NCBI RefSeq assembly: GCF_002240565.1
Contig: NZ_MZMO01000001.1
Coordinates: forward strand, 2,852,001 to 2,916,000
Length of the DNA: 64,000 bases
Direction of reading: 5' to 3'
Origin: Clavibacter michiganensis subsp. insidiosus
GTDB taxonomy: Bacteria; Actinomycetota; Actinomycetes; Actinomycetales; Microbacteriaceae
Shown: one piece after another, positions 41,783 through 50,952 of the stretch
Layout of the letters: the number at the start of each line of letters is the position of its first letter
How positions within the stretch are numbered: the stretch's first letter is position 1
Made by a program: the position numbers and the translations under genes
The notes under the pieces: model-generated
Database searches by the model: none
The model's input: only the letters and a program-made list of their open reading frames with translations
Told to the model about the DNA's origin: nothing

Positions 41783-42543
41783 GCCTGGCCGCCGCCCTCG
41801 CGACGCACGCGGGTGAGGGCGAAGACGGCGACCACGAGGGCCACCGCGCCGAGGGCGAGGCCGCCCCCGCCGAGGCCGACCGCGACCGCGCCGCTCGTGG
41901 CGCTGGTGTCGGACGCCGCCGTGGTGACGGTCGCGTCGGGCGCCGCGGTGGTGGTCATCGCGCTCATGGAGTCGGCGGGCGGGGCGTCGTCCACGTAGAG
42001 CGTGGGCGCGGGGTGCTCGGGCTCCTCGCCGGAGGCCGGGGTCGCCTGGTCCCAGTCCACGACGGATCCGTCGGAGTAGCCCTGGTGCGCCGGGAGCATG
42101 ATGCTGCCGGTGTCGGGCACGGGTCCGACCGAGACCGTGAAGCGCTGGAACTCGCCGGCCTTGAGGCCCACGCCGTCGTCGGCCGTCCACTTCACCTCGA
42201 TGGGCGCATCCGTGATGGTCGCGTCGTCCGTCTTCACCGGGGTGTCGAGCTTCTCGGTCGTGACCGTGGCGGTCCAGCCGGGCACGGGCTCGGTGGAGAG
42301 GCTCGAGAACGGGATGTCCTTCGGCAGGTCGACCGTGACGCTCGTGGTCGTCGCGGTCGCGGACTCGGTGGGGACCTTGAAGGTCAGCGTGCTGTAGCTG
42401 CCGGCGGCCGCCTGGTCGGGCGAGACGCGCACGTGCGCGGAGGCCGCGAGCGGCACGGCGACGGCGAGCGCGACGCCGCCGACGAGCGCGGTGGCCGAGC
42501 GGAGGATCCGGCGGCGGGGAGCGGAGGTGGATGAGCGGGTCAT
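41779..42543 (-). CDS. YcnI-like copper-binding protein (DUF1775)
   Basis: A 254-residue exported protein. The signal peptide ends A-S-A, giving a mature N-terminus that starts H-V-R-V-S-P-D, where the His is the copper ligand known in YcnI. The DUF1775 domain follows (A-G-S-Y-S-T-L-T-F-K-V-P-T-E-S, and a conserved Trp in V-P-G-W-T-A). A Thr/Ala/Ser linker and C-terminal helix anchor it to the membrane. YcnI-CopC pairs are a known actinobacterial/Bacillus copper module. AGGAC precedes the ATG. Confidence 0.92.
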   Translation of the reverse strand: MTRSSTSAPRRRILRSATALVGGVALAVAVPLAASAHVRVSPDQAAAGSYSTLTFKVPTESATATTTSVTVDLPKDIPFSSLSTEPVPGWTATVTTEKLDTPVKTDDATITDAPIEVKWTADDGVGLKAGEFQRFTVSVGPVPDTGSIMLPAHQGYSDGSVVDWDQATPASGEEPEHPAPTLYVDDAPPADSMSAMTTTAAPDATVTTAASDTSATSGAVAVGLGGGGLALGAVALVVAVFALTRVRREGGGQA

Positions 42544-42714
42544 GGCATGTCCTGTTCCGGGCCGCGCGGGGCGGCCCCGGGAGCGGACGCGGCGGTGCCG
42601 GCGTCCGGGGAGGGAGAGAAAGAGGGCGGGCGATGCGCGGGCATCGCGTCCGCGGCGCGAGCGGGCTCGCGCGGTGGGCTGAGGATCCGCGGGTCGCGGG
42701 ATCCGGCCGGCGCG

Positions 42715-43287
42715 TCAGGCTGCGGCGAGCGCGCGGGCGCGCGGCGGGCCGCGATGCCGCAGGCGCCCGAGCCGGGCGCAGAGGTCGCGCAGCGCCAGGG
42801 GCGCGCGGGCGGCCCGGGCGAGCGCGGTGGTGCGCCGCCCCTCGGGCCGGAGGAACGGGATCGCGAGGGCGCGCACGACGCGGAGCGCGGACGCGTCGAC
42901 GAGCGCGCGGATGGCGGCCTCGCCGTGCCGCAGCGCGAGCACGGTGACGACCAGGGCCGCGCCGTGGGAGAGGAGCATGCCGGGGTCGAGCGAGCCGGCC
43001 GCGCCCGATGGCGCGGCGTCGAGGCCCGGGAGCGCGATCGGCGACGCGCCGTGCCCCATGCCCGCGTGCGGATCCGCCGCGACGGCCGGTCCGGTGCCGT
43101 CCCCGGCCGCCGTGAACAGGCCGTGGAAGAGGAGCTGGCTGACGCCCACCGCGGCGACGAGGCGCCACAGCGCGGTGCGGGCGCCGGCGAGCGCGATGGC
43201 CGCGAGCGACGCGAGCGCGAGCCCGAACGCGACGACGCCCCAGGACGGCGCCGCCCCGCCGCCGGCCTCGTGGAAGAGGGCGGCCAC
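42715..43287 (-). CDS. membrane protein of the copper cluster, N-terminus probably frameshifted
   Basis: A 190-residue protein with about four membrane segments. The loop between them is rich in His and Met (D-P-H-A-G-M-G-H-G), and there are further His (F-H-E-A-G, L-L-F-H-G, L-L-S-H-G, L-R-H-G), as expected of a copper-associated protein. The C-terminal 40 residues are basic. The GTG at 43287 lies inside what looks like the first membrane helix (R-L-A-A-S-T-T-A-T-F-V-A-A-L). An ATG at 43372 opens a plausible N-terminus in another frame (M-P-A-P-S-P-T-P-I-P-P-R-V-Q-R-V-I-R). A one-base shift near 43310-43330 would join the two. Confidence 0.6.
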   Translation of the reverse strand: MAALFHEAGGGAAPSWGVVAFGLALASLAAIALAGARTALWRLVAAVGVSQLLFHGLFTAAGDGTGPAVAADPHAGMGHGASPIALPGLDAAPSGAAGSLDPGMLLSHGAALVVTVLALRHGEAAIRALVDASALRVVRALAIPFLRPEGRRTTALARAARAPLALRDLCARLGRLRHRGPPRARALAAA

Positions 43288-43443
43288 GAACGTGGCGGTG
43301 GTGGATGCGGCGAGACGCCCGGATCACGCGCTGGACGCGCGGCGGGATCGGGGTCGGGGACGGGGCGGGCATCGACAGCGAGTGTAGATGAGCGGCCCGG
43401 GAGGACGCGGCGACGGCGGATGCCGCCGTCGCCGCGCCTGGTC

Positions 43444-45009
43444 CTACTGCGGCGGGTGCGCCGGGTCGAAGACCCGGGTGGTCGGGATGTCGGCGTACCC
43501 GCCGAGCCCGCCCTCGCCGTATCCGCGGTCGAGCTTCGAGGTGTCGCCGTCGAACTCGAGCCTCACGGTCGGCCCGAGCGTCCCGCCGCGGCGGAACGAC
43601 TCCTTCGTGCCGACGGCGTCGATGAACGACTCCACCAGCCCGCCCGGGAGGATGTAGCTCGAGTACGCCTGGAACGCGCCCGGCGCCTGGTTGTAGTCGG
43701 GCGCGTACGCGGTGCCGCCCGCGTAGTTGAGGTTCGTCGGGTTGCCGAGCACGAGGCCGGATCCGCCGTTCATCGGCTTGTAGTCGCTCCGCAGGCCGTT
43801 GCCGACGAACCCGTAGACGCCCTCGGGCCCCTTCTCCCCCGTCGCGAACGTCGACCGATGGCTGATCGTGAAGAGGTAGTGCTTGCCGTTCTCGATCATC
43901 ACCTCGGGCCGCTCGGTCTGGTCGGTGACGCAGGCGGACTCGAGCAGCGGATCCAGGTAGTGCCACTTGGTGAGGTCCGCGTCGTCCGCGACCGCCAGGC
44001 CGATGGAGGCCATCTGGTAGTTCGCGCCGCTCGCGGTCACCTCCTTGGGGTCCTCTGCCGCTGGGTCGCCCTTCCGGTAGCCGAGGTCGGTCTCGTCGCA
44101 CTCCTGCTCGCCGCGCTTCCCGGCGACGTTGGCCTCGAACACCATGTAGGTCTTGCCCGGGTGGTCGGGATCCGTGAACGTGAACGGGTCGCGGAAGTTG
44201 GTGAACCAGTTCTGCTCGTTGGTCTGGTACTTCTGCCCGTCGGGGCGCAGGAGCGGGGTCACCGTCTCGAAGCCGGCGGTCTTGACCGCGCCGTCGACCT
44301 TCTCGATGCGTCCCTGGCTGAGCGAGATCACCGGGTCGGCGGGCTTCACGTCCTGGCCCTTCGCGTCGCGGTAGAACGCCACGTCGGTGAAGAAGAGCTT
44401 GACCGTGCCGTCGCCCATGATCCGCGCGGATCCCGACCACTCGGCCTGCTGCGTGAACGACTGGTCGGGGAAGATCCCGTCCGTGACGCCGTCCTCGAAC
44501 ACGTTCCCCTGGTAGGTCCAGCCGCCGTTCTCCGGGCGCTACTCCGAGGGGATCCCGGTGGGCCGCGTGAAGTAGCCGATCTTGGCGTACGTGTGCCGGT
44601 CGTCGAACGACAGGGTGCGCGGGGCCGTGAGCGCGAAGATCACGTCGTAGCCGTCGACGCTGTAGGTCTGGCCCGACGAGTCCGTGAGCGGCCAGGTGTC
44701 CCAGACGTACGCCTGGTCGGTCATCGTCGGGAAGTCCTGCGGCACCTGCGGCATGGTGAGCGCCTCGGGCATGGAGTTCTGCCGGGGCGGCGCGGTCGGA
44801 TCGGACAGCTTCGCGATCTGCTTGGCGTCCGCGCGGGTCCAGTGGGCCGTGAAGTCGTCCTCCGGCGCGTACGCCTTCTGCGTGTGGACGGTGGGCCGCG
44901 GCGGCGTCGTGCCCGCGGCCTGGGCGGATCCGCCGGCGAGCAGCGCGGACGCCACCACCAGGGTCGCCGCGGCGGACGCGGACAGCCCGCGCCTGATTCT
45001 CTTGGTCAC
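43444..45009 (-). pseudogene. levansucrase (GH68), interrupted by an amber codon
   Basis: Read through, this is a 521-residue secreted levansucrase, which would make levan from sucrose. It has a signal peptide ending A-Q-A near 31 and the nucleophile Asp in Y-V-W-D-T-W-P-L near 103. The transition-state Asp is in N-F-R-D-P-F near 273 and the acid/base Glu in T-E-R-P-E-V near 368. Codon 157 (44539-44541) is TAG, in the same frame as both halves. The context P-S-E-stop-R-P-E-N-G-G-W suggests a Trp codon (TGG) became TAG. All three catalytic residues beyond or near it are intact, so the lesion is recent. The enzyme as made would be a 156-residue fragment. Confidence 0.92.
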
Positions 45010-45067
45010 CTGTTCTCACTCTCGTTCTCGTATCGACAAGACGGATCGCGACGCGCGGAGCACGCTC

Positions 45068-45157
45068 CCCCGGTCGGGGAGCCTAGGGGGTGACGGGCCG
45101 GAACCGCGCCCCCGGACGGGGTCGGCGACGCATCCCGGGCGTGTCCCCCGAACGGGG
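45068..45157. repeat. three operator-like palindromes CCCCG-NN-CGGGG
   Basis: CCCCGGTCGGGG at 45068-45079, CCCCGGACGGGG at 45110-45121 and CCCCGAACGGGG at 45146-45157, centres 42 and 36 bp apart. They lie in the 270-base divergent spacer between levansucrase and levanase genes. Arms are identical and only the central two bases vary, which is typical of regulator binding sites. I did not notice the motif elsewhere in the window. Confidence 0.65.
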
Positions 45158-45279
45158 TGGACGCGGCCCGGCTCAGCCTGTACGGTCGCCGGATCGGTCG
45201 TGCGGCGGTGCACGCTCTCCCGCTCCGCTCCGCCACCCGTCTGCCCCCCCGATCGCCCCACCGCGAGGAGCTCGACGAC

Positions 45280-46921
45280 ATGACCGCATCCCCGTCGCGC
45301 CCGCCCGCCGCGGACGTCGCGCCACGACTGCGCGACCGCATCCGCCCCCCTCGCCCGCCGCCATCGCCGCGCCCTCATCACGATCGTCGCGATCCTCCTG
45401 GTCGCGGCGCTCGTCGTCGCCGTGCGCGGCATCACGGGCGCCGACCGCGGCCCCGTCGAGCCCCCGCCGCCCACGTCGCGCGCCGCCGACGACGGCATCC
45501 ACATCCGCCCGTCGGGCGAGTTCATGAACGACCCGCAGCGCCCCTTCCTCCTCGACGGCGTCTGGCACGCCTACGCCCTCGTCAACGTCGACCACCCGGG
45601 CGGCAACGGATCCTCGTGGCGGCACTACACGTCCGCCGACCTGGTCTCGTGGCACGACGAGGGCATCGCGATCGACAAGTACGACACCCCGCTCGGCGAC
45701 GCCGAGACCGGCAGCGTCGTGGTCGACACCGGGAACACGTCCGGGCTCGGCGCGGGCACGGTGATCGCGATCCTCACGCAGCAGTCCGAGGGCGTGCAGC
45801 GGCAGTCCCTCTACTACTCCACCGACGGCGGCTACCGGTTCCAGCCGTACGCGCAGAACCCGGTCATGGACAACCCCGGCGGCCCCGACTTCCGCGACCC
45901 GAAGGTGGTGTGGGACGGCGAGCACGGGAGATGGAGCATGGCGCTCGCGGAGGGCCGGCGCATCGGCTTCTACACGTCGCCCGACCTCATCCACTGGACC
46001 TACCGCTCCGACTTCGCGCGCGGCGACCTCGGCACTCTCGAGACCCCGGACGTGTTCCCCATCACGAGCGCGGGCGATCCCGACCGCGTCCGCTGGGTCC
46101 TCGGGGTGAGCGCGAACGGCGCCGCCCAGGGCCGCGGCACGGGATACGCGTACTGGGTCGGCGACTTCGACGGCGAGCGCTTCACGACCGACGACGACGC
46201 GCCGCGCTGGCTGGACCAGGGCGCCGACCTCTACGCGGGAGTCACCTGGTCGGATCCGGCCGACGGCACCGCGCCCACCCGCCGGTACGCGATGGGCTGG
46301 ACGAGCAGCTGGGACTACGCGGACCGGCTCCCGCTGCGCGACGGCGGCACGGGCGGCGGCCAGTCGCTCGTGCGGGAGCTGCGGCTGGTGCCGGACGGCG
46401 ACGGCTGGGCGCTGCGGTCGTCGCCCCTCGACGCGCTCGCCGGCCGCGAGGGCGACGCGCAGCCCGTCGCCGACGCGCGCGTCGATGCGACGACCCCGCT
46501 CGCCGACGCCCCGGGCGGCCCGTCGCGCCTCCGCCTCACGCTCACGCCCGACCCCGCGGATCCCGCGCGCGAGACCCGCGTGCGCCTCGCCTCCCCCGAG
46601 GGCGGCACCGTCACGGTCGGCTACGACGCGGAGCGCCGGCAGGCGTTCGTCGTGCGCGACGACGACCCGGACGGGATCATGCCGGACGCCTACGACCGGC
46701 CCGCGACCGCGCCCCTGCCCGACACGGAGGCCGGCGATCCGGTCACGCTCGACATCGTGCTGGACGACCGAACGCTCGAGGCCTTCGTCGACGGCGACGC
46801 CGCCGTCCTCACGAGCGCGACGGTCGGGACGCTCGACGGCGCGGGCCTCTCCGTCGAGGCCGTCGACGGCACGACGCGCGTGACCGGCGCGAGCTGGACG
46901 CCGTTCGACGTCGGCCGCTGA
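45280..46921 (+). pseudogene. membrane-anchored levanase/fructosidase (GH32), frameshifted in a C run
   Basis: The ATG at 45280 has GAGGAG upstream and begins M-T-A-S-P-S-R-P. After about 20 codons a run of six C (45342-45347) shifts the frame. One C fewer would give [22 protein letters not shown], an anchor helix that joins the catalytic frame perfectly. That frame (to 46921) has the GH32 nucleophile Asp in E-F-M-N-D-P-Q, the F-R-D-P-K motif and the acid/base Glu in E-T-P-D-V-F, then a C-terminal beta-sandwich. A GTG at 45422 could still start the catalytic part, but without anchor or signal it would stay in the cytoplasm. Confidence 0.88.
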
Positions 46922-46952
46922 ACAGCCCGTCGCGGCGGCCGCGCGCCCCCGA

Positions 46953-47414
46953 TCAGCCGGCGGCCGCGTCCTCCGCCAGCGCGCCCGTGAGGCGCCCCAC
47001 CACGTCGTCGAGCGCGTCGCGCAGCGCCTCGAGCTCGGCGACGGTCATGCCGGTGCGCGCGGCCGCCTGCGCGGGCACGTCGACCGCGCGGTCGCGGAGG
47101 TCGCGGCCTGCGGCGGTCAGGGAGACCACGACCACGCGCTCGTCCGCGGCGCTCCGGGCCCGGTCGACGAACCCGGCGGCCTGGAGGCGCTTGAGCAGCG
47201 GGGTGAGCGTCGCGGGCTCCAGCTGCAGCGCGGATCCGAGGTCCGAGACCGAGCGCTCGTCCCGCTCCCACAGCGCGAGCATCACCAGGTACTGCGCGTG
47301 CGTCAGCCCGAGCGGCTCGAGGATCGGCCGGTAGACGGCCACGACGGTCCGGGCGGCGACGACCGCCTGGAAGCAGACCTGGCTCTCGAGCGCCAGGGGG
47401 TCCGTCACCGTCAT
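46953..47414 (-). CDS. OhrR-like MarR-family regulator
   Basis: A 153-residue winged-HTH repressor. The N-terminal [20 protein letters not shown] places a Cys at about 14. That is the position of the peroxide-sensing Cys of OhrR (L-C-F-A-L-Y). The Tyr and [11 protein letters not shown] helix expected for OhrR follow, and the recognition helix is in T-L-T-P-L-L-K-R-L. No ohr gene is adjacent; the upstream neighbour is a VOC protein. GAGGAGG precedes the ATG. Confidence 0.9.
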   Translation of the reverse strand: MTVTDPLALESQVCFQAVVAARTVVAVYRPILEPLGLTHAQYLVMLALWERDERSVSDLGSALQLEPATLTPLLKRLQAAGFVDRARSAADERVVVVSLTAAGRDLRDRAVDVPAQAAARTGMTVAELEALRDALDDVVGRLTGALAEDAAAG

Positions 47415-47480
47415 CGCATCCTCCTCGGCCGCTGTCGTGAGCTATTCGGCACTTGGGGAGATGCTACGCACGTGCGCGCA

Positions 47481-47945
47481 TCAGCCCGCGACGACGAGCT
47501 CCACGTTGATGTCGTCCGGGTCCTGCACGGAGAGGATCGACATGCCCGTGGGGAAGTCGATGACCTCGCCGTGGGAGATGCCGCGCTCCGCGAACAGCGC
47601 GGCCGCGCGCACGAGGTCGTCGCGCGACCCGACCTGGAGGCTCACGTGGTCGAGGCCGCGGGTCGCGGGGTCGAACGCGGCGCCGTCGCCCGCGGTCCCG
47701 CCGTCGGCGACGGGGCGGAGGCCGAGCAGCTGCGAGCCCACGCCGTAGATGACGCCGCCGAAGTACTGGGCGGGATCCTCGCGCACGGCGGGGTCGCTCG
47801 CGTCGCCCTCGCTCTCGATGGCGGGGGTGAGGCCCAGCACGCCCTCGTAGAAGGCGCGCGAGCGGCCGAGGTCGGTGACGGAGAGGCGCACGTGGTGCAC
47901 GCCGGTGATGGAGTCGAGGGCTGTGGTCGCGCTGGTGTCGGTCAT
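47481..47945 (-). CDS. VOC/glyoxalase-like metalloprotein
   Basis: A 154-residue vicinal-oxygen-chelate protein with two beta-alpha-beta-beta-beta modules. The first (G-V-H-H-V-R-L-S-V-T-D-L-G-R-S-R-A-F-Y-E-G-V-L-G-L) supplies a His ligand. The second (G-L-D-H-V-S-L-Q-V) has His, and I-N-V-E-L-V near the end has Glu. Members include glyoxalase I, dioxygenases and fosfomycin-type resistance proteins; the specific role is not visible. It has its own leaderless promoter and is 66 bases upstream of the OhrR-like gene. Confidence 0.85.
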   Translation of the reverse strand: MTDTSATTALDSITGVHHVRLSVTDLGRSRAFYEGVLGLTPAIESEGDASDPAVREDPAQYFGGVIYGVGSQLLGLRPVADGGTAGDGAAFDPATRGLDHVSLQVGSRDDLVRAAALFAERGISHGEVIDFPTGMSILSVQDPDDINVELVVAG

Positions 47946-47951
47946 GCTCCG

Positions 47952-47957
47952 ACGCTA
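47952..47957 (-). promoter_or_regulatory. -10 box TAGCGT of the VOC gene
   Basis: Six bases before the ATG at 47945 on the minus strand. Confidence 0.55.
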
Positions 47958-48043
47958 GGACGGTCGGCGCCGGGCGTCCCGGGCCGCTTCGGTTTCCGAC
48001 CACGGATCGCGGGCGGCGTCCGGAGGCGACGACCGCGCACCGG

Positions 48044-48997
48044 TCAGTCGTGCAGGTCGATGCCCCAGGTGCCCGACCACTCGGATCCCGGCTCCAGCGT
48101 GATGAGGCCGTCCCCCGAGTTGAACGCGTCGGCTGGCGCCGTCATCGGCTCGACCGCGACGGCCCACACGTGGCCGTCCGCGACGGGGTACCAGGGCGTC
48201 ACGAAGACCTGCCAGTAGGTGAACTCGCCGTCGGCCCAGATCTCGGTGCGGCGGCCGTCGGGGGCCTGGACGCCGTGCCGGGTGACGCCGTCGACCACGC
48301 GGGCGTCGGCCCACGCGTCGTCGAGCTGCGCGTCGCGCACGCGGACGCCCTGGCGCAGGTCGTAGCGGGTGCCCTCGACCGGGGTCTGGGCGCCCGTGGG
48401 GTTGAGGCGCACGGGATCCACCTCGATGTGGGTGGGCGCGTCGATGACGACCTCGAGGTCCTCGGTGGGCACGTCGCCCACGCGGAGGAACGGGTGCGTC
48501 CCCACGGCGACGGGCGCGTCGGCGTCGCCGACGTTGCGGATCACGTGCGTGACGCGGACGCCGGAGCCCGTGAGCTCGTAGCGCACGCTCGTCTCGAGGG
48601 CGAAGGGGTAGCCGCGCTGCGGGTGGACGTCGGCGGCGAGCGTCACGGAGACGTCGTCGCGCTCCACGAGGCGGTACGGCGAGTGCAGGAGGAGCCCGTG
48701 GATCGCGTTCTCGCGGTCGACCTCGGTGATGTCGAGCTGGTGCGTGACGCCGTCCTGCTCCCAGACGCCGTCGCGGATCCGGTTGGGCCACGGCGCGAGC
48801 ACGATGCCGCTGCAGAAGGGGGGCCGGGCCGCGTCGGGGTAGGACTGCACGAGGTCGGTCCCGTCCACCTGGAGCACGCGGAGCGCGGCGCCGACCTCGG
48901 CGATCACGATGCGCTGGGTGCGGCCGCCCACCTCCGCGATGAGCTCGTGCTGCTGGCCGGTGGGGAGGCGGGGAACGTACGTCACGTCGTCGGGCAC
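48044..48997 (-). CDS. aldose 1-epimerase family protein
   Basis: A 317-residue galactose-mutarotase-fold protein. Visible marks are A-P-W-P-N-R-I-R-D-G, the substrate His in N-A-I-H-G-L-L, the second His in V-G-T-H-P-F-L-R (general acid region), the Asp of D-A-W-A-D and the general base Glu in A-V-E-P-M-T-A-P. The expected role is interconversion of alpha and beta anomers of an aldose. The GTG start at 48997 fits a leaderless TAGGCT box. It stands alone between unrelated genes, so the natural sugar cannot be named. Confidence 0.9.
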   Translation of the reverse strand: MPDDVTYVPRLPTGQQHELIAEVGGRTQRIVIAEVGAALRVLQVDGTDLVQSYPDAARPPFCSGIVLAPWPNRIRDGVWEQDGVTHQLDITEVDRENAIHGLLLHSPYRLVERDDVSVTLAADVHPQRGYPFALETSVRYELTGSGVRVTHVIRNVGDADAPVAVGTHPFLRVGDVPTEDLEVVIDAPTHIEVDPVRLNPTGAQTPVEGTRYDLRQGVRVRDAQLDDAWADARVVDGVTRHGVQAPDGRRTEIWADGEFTYWQVFVTPWYPVADGHVWAVAVEPMTAPADAFNSGDGLITLEPGSEWSGTWGIDLHD

Positions 48998-49003
48998 GCG
49001 TCG

Positions 49004-49009
49004 AGCCTA
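49004..49009 (-). promoter_or_regulatory. -10 box TAGGCT of the epimerase gene
   Basis: Six bases before the GTG at 48997 on the minus strand; confirms that start. Confidence 0.55.
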
Positions 49010-49059
49010 TCCATACGAGGCGCTGTGGCGCCTCCCAGGGGCGCGGGCATGCGGATCCC

Positions 49060-49065
49060 TAGGAT
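49060..49065 (+). promoter_or_regulatory. -10 box TAGGAT of the DsbA-like gene
   Basis: Seven bases before the ATG at 49073. Confidence 0.5.
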
Positions 49066-49072
49066 CGTCGGC

Positions 49073-49873
49073 ATGGCCCGGCATGAGAACGAGAAGGTAC
49101 GCGCGATCCGCGAGAAGGCACGCATCGAGAGGGCCCTCGACGACCGGCGCCGCAAGCGCCGCCGCCTCATCACCCAGTTCTCCGTCGCGGGCGGCCTCGT
49201 CATCGTCATCGCGGCCATCGCCGGCGGCGTCTACCTCCTCGGGCAGTCCCAGGCGGCGAGCGCCGCGGGCCCCGTGCAGGACACGACCGCGGCGCTGTCC
49301 ACGGGCGACCAGGTGCGCATCGCGACCGAGCCCACCGGCGTCAGCGTCGGCGCGGCCGAGGCCCCCGTGACCATGGACGTCTACGAGGACTACTCGTGCC
49401 CCCACTGCGCGCAGTACGAGGCCGAGAGCGGCCCGCTGCTCGACCGGATGGCCGCCACGGGCCAGGTGCGCATCGTCTACCACCCCATCCAGATCGTCAC
49501 GAAGTACGGCGTGGTCGCGGGCAGCGCCGCCGCGTGCGTGCTCGCCGAGGAGCCCGACAAGTGGCCGGCCGTGCACTCGTCGCTGTTCGACAACCACTCC
49601 ACCATCACCGACTCGTGGACCCACGCCGACTTCGTCACCTGGCTCACCACCCAGGGCGTCACGGCGGACGCGGCGCGCACGTGCGTGGCCGAGGGGAAGT
49701 ACTCGTCGTGGATCACGGGCAACACCTCCGACGCGACCTCCGCGGGCGTCACGGGCACCCCGACGCTGCGGATCCAGGGCGACATCATCACGACCGTCGC
49801 CGGCCAGGACCTCGTGGACGCGCTCACCAAGGCCGGCGCGGACCTGCCCGCGGGCATCGCCGCCGACAGCTGA
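49073..49873 (+). CDS. membrane-anchored DsbA-like thiol oxidoreductase
   Basis: A 266-residue protein with a highly basic cytoplasmic start (D-D-R-R-R-K-R-R-R), one membrane helix at about 33-55 and an extracellular thioredoxin-like domain. The active site is Y-S-C-P-H-C near 107-112 (CPHC as in DsbA) and the cis-Pro loop is V-T-G-T-P-T near 227. Two more Cys (A-A-C-V-L, A-R-T-C-V) may form a structural disulfide. Actinobacterial relatives oxidise exported proteins or work in cytochrome assembly. It is monocistronic with a leaderless promoter. Confidence 0.9.
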   Translation: MARHENEKVRAIREKARIERALDDRRRKRRRLITQFSVAGGLVIVIAAIAGGVYLLGQSQAASAAGPVQDTTAALSTGDQVRIATEPTGVSVGAAEAPVTMDVYEDYSCPHCAQYEAESGPLLDRMAATGQVRIVYHPIQIVTKYGVVAGSAAACVLAEEPDKWPAVHSSLFDNHSTITDSWTHADFVTWLTTQGVTADAARTCVAEGKYSSWITGNTSDATSAGVTGTPTLRIQGDIITTVAGQDLVDALTKAGADLPAGIAADS

Positions 49874-49921
49874 CCCGGCGGGCGATGATCCCGCGGCCGC
49901 GGGATGGCAGCCGCGCGGCGC

Positions 49922-50887
49922 TCAACGCGCCCGGTGGTCCTGCACCGTCATGCGCGGGCCGAACCGCGGCTTCCGGAACCCGCTCGCCTCGATGAGGCGC
50001 GTCACCCGCTGGCGCTGGCCGCGCCACGGCTCGAGCAGCTCCAGCATGCCGTCGTCGTCGACGGCGTGGCCGGCGAGGGCCCATCCCACGGTGTCGTGCA
50101 CGTGGTAGTCGCCGACGCTGACGGAGTCGGGATCCCCGTGGGCGCGCTGCGTGGTCTCCGCGGCCGTCCAGATGCCGACCCCCGGGATCGAGCGCAGCCG
50201 CCGCGTGATCCCGTCGCTCCCCCGGCCGAGCGCGAGCGTGCGCTCGAGGCCGGCGGCCGAGGTGGCGACCGCGATGAGCGTGCGCGACCGCTTCGGATCC
50301 ACTCCCGCGCGGTGCCACTCCCACGACGGGATGAGCCGCCAGCGCTCGGGCGACGGCAGCACGCGCATGCCCGCGGGCACGGGGCCGGGCGCGGGCTCGC
50401 CGTGCGCGAGGATCAGCTGCCGCCATGCGCGTCGGGCCTCGAGCCCGGTGACCTTCTGCTCGAGCACCGCGGACGCCATCGCCTCGAACACGTGGTTCGT
50501 GCGCATCAGCCGGAGCGCGGGCAGGCGGCGGTGCGCGTCGCGGAGGAGCGGGTGCGCGGAGACGTCGAGGTCGGACCAGTCGTCGCCCTCGCCCAGCAGC
50601 TCCGGCACGCCGGCGATCGCCCACTCGGCGCCAGGGCCCCAGGCGCGCGCCTCGACGCCGCCGTCGGGGCGGGGGTCCAGCCGCAGCGATGCGTTCCCGA
50701 GGGGCGTGCGCGCCGTGCGCCAGACGCCAACGCGGCGGGATCCGGGCGGGGCGGCGTCCCACCGGCAGGTCGGATCCACGACCCCGCGGAACAGCGGGCG
50801 CAGCACCAGCCGGAGGTCGACCTCGCGGTCGGGCAGGTACGTCGTGCGCGCGTCGGGGGCCGTCACCTCCGCGCCGCCCTGGTCCAT
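49922..50887 (-). CDS. AlkA-like DNA glycosylase (HhH-GPD superfamily)
   Basis: A 321-residue base-excision glycosylase. The helix-hairpin-helix is R-S-I-P-G-V-G-I-W-T-A-A-E and the catalytic Asp lies in S-V-G-D-Y-H-V about 20 residues later. An N-terminal beta domain of about 110 residues precedes the helical core (F-E-A-M-A-S-A-V-L-E-Q-K-V-T). It probably removes alkylated purines such as 3-methyladenine. The ATG at 50887 fits a leaderless TACCCT box. Confidence 0.88.
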   Translation of the reverse strand: MDQGGAEVTAPDARTTYLPDREVDLRLVLRPLFRGVVDPTCRWDAAPPGSRRVGVWRTARTPLGNASLRLDPRPDGGVEARAWGPGAEWAIAGVPELLGEGDDWSDLDVSAHPLLRDAHRRLPALRLMRTNHVFEAMASAVLEQKVTGLEARRAWRQLILAHGEPAPGPVPAGMRVLPSPERWRLIPSWEWHRAGVDPKRSRTLIAVATSAAGLERTLALGRGSDGITRRLRSIPGVGIWTAAETTQRAHGDPDSVSVGDYHVHDTVGWALAGHAVDDDGMLELLEPWRGQRQRVTRLIEASGFRKPRFGPRMTVQDHRAR

Positions 50888-50893
50888 CCCCTC

Positions 50894-50899
50894 AGGGTA
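50894..50899 (-). promoter_or_regulatory. -10 box TACCCT of the glycosylase gene
   Basis: Six bases before the ATG at 50887 on the minus strand. Confidence 0.55.
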
Positions 50900-50939
50900 C
50901 GCACGGCCGCCGACCCCGCCCGGCCTCCCGCCGCGCGCG

Positions 50940-50945
50940 TAGCGT
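50940..50945 (+). promoter_or_regulatory. -10 box TAGCGT of the flavin-binding stress protein gene
   Basis: Seven bases before the ATG at 50953; back to back with the glycosylase promoter 40 bases away. Confidence 0.5.
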
Positions 50946-50952
50946 CGGCCGC

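Noticed and set aside
44539..44541. Programmed read-through or recoding of TAG in the levansucrase gene (and at 40068-40070 in LysR)
   Set aside because: Neither codon has a recoding signal I can see, and both fit single-base changes of Trp and Gln codons. The neighbouring levanase is also broken.
40946..45019. A 1,357-codon minus-strand open frame spanning copC, ycnI and levansucrase
   Set aside because: Only its end corresponds to CopC; the rest is out of frame with recognisable proteins and has low-complexity Arg/Gly/Pro composition.
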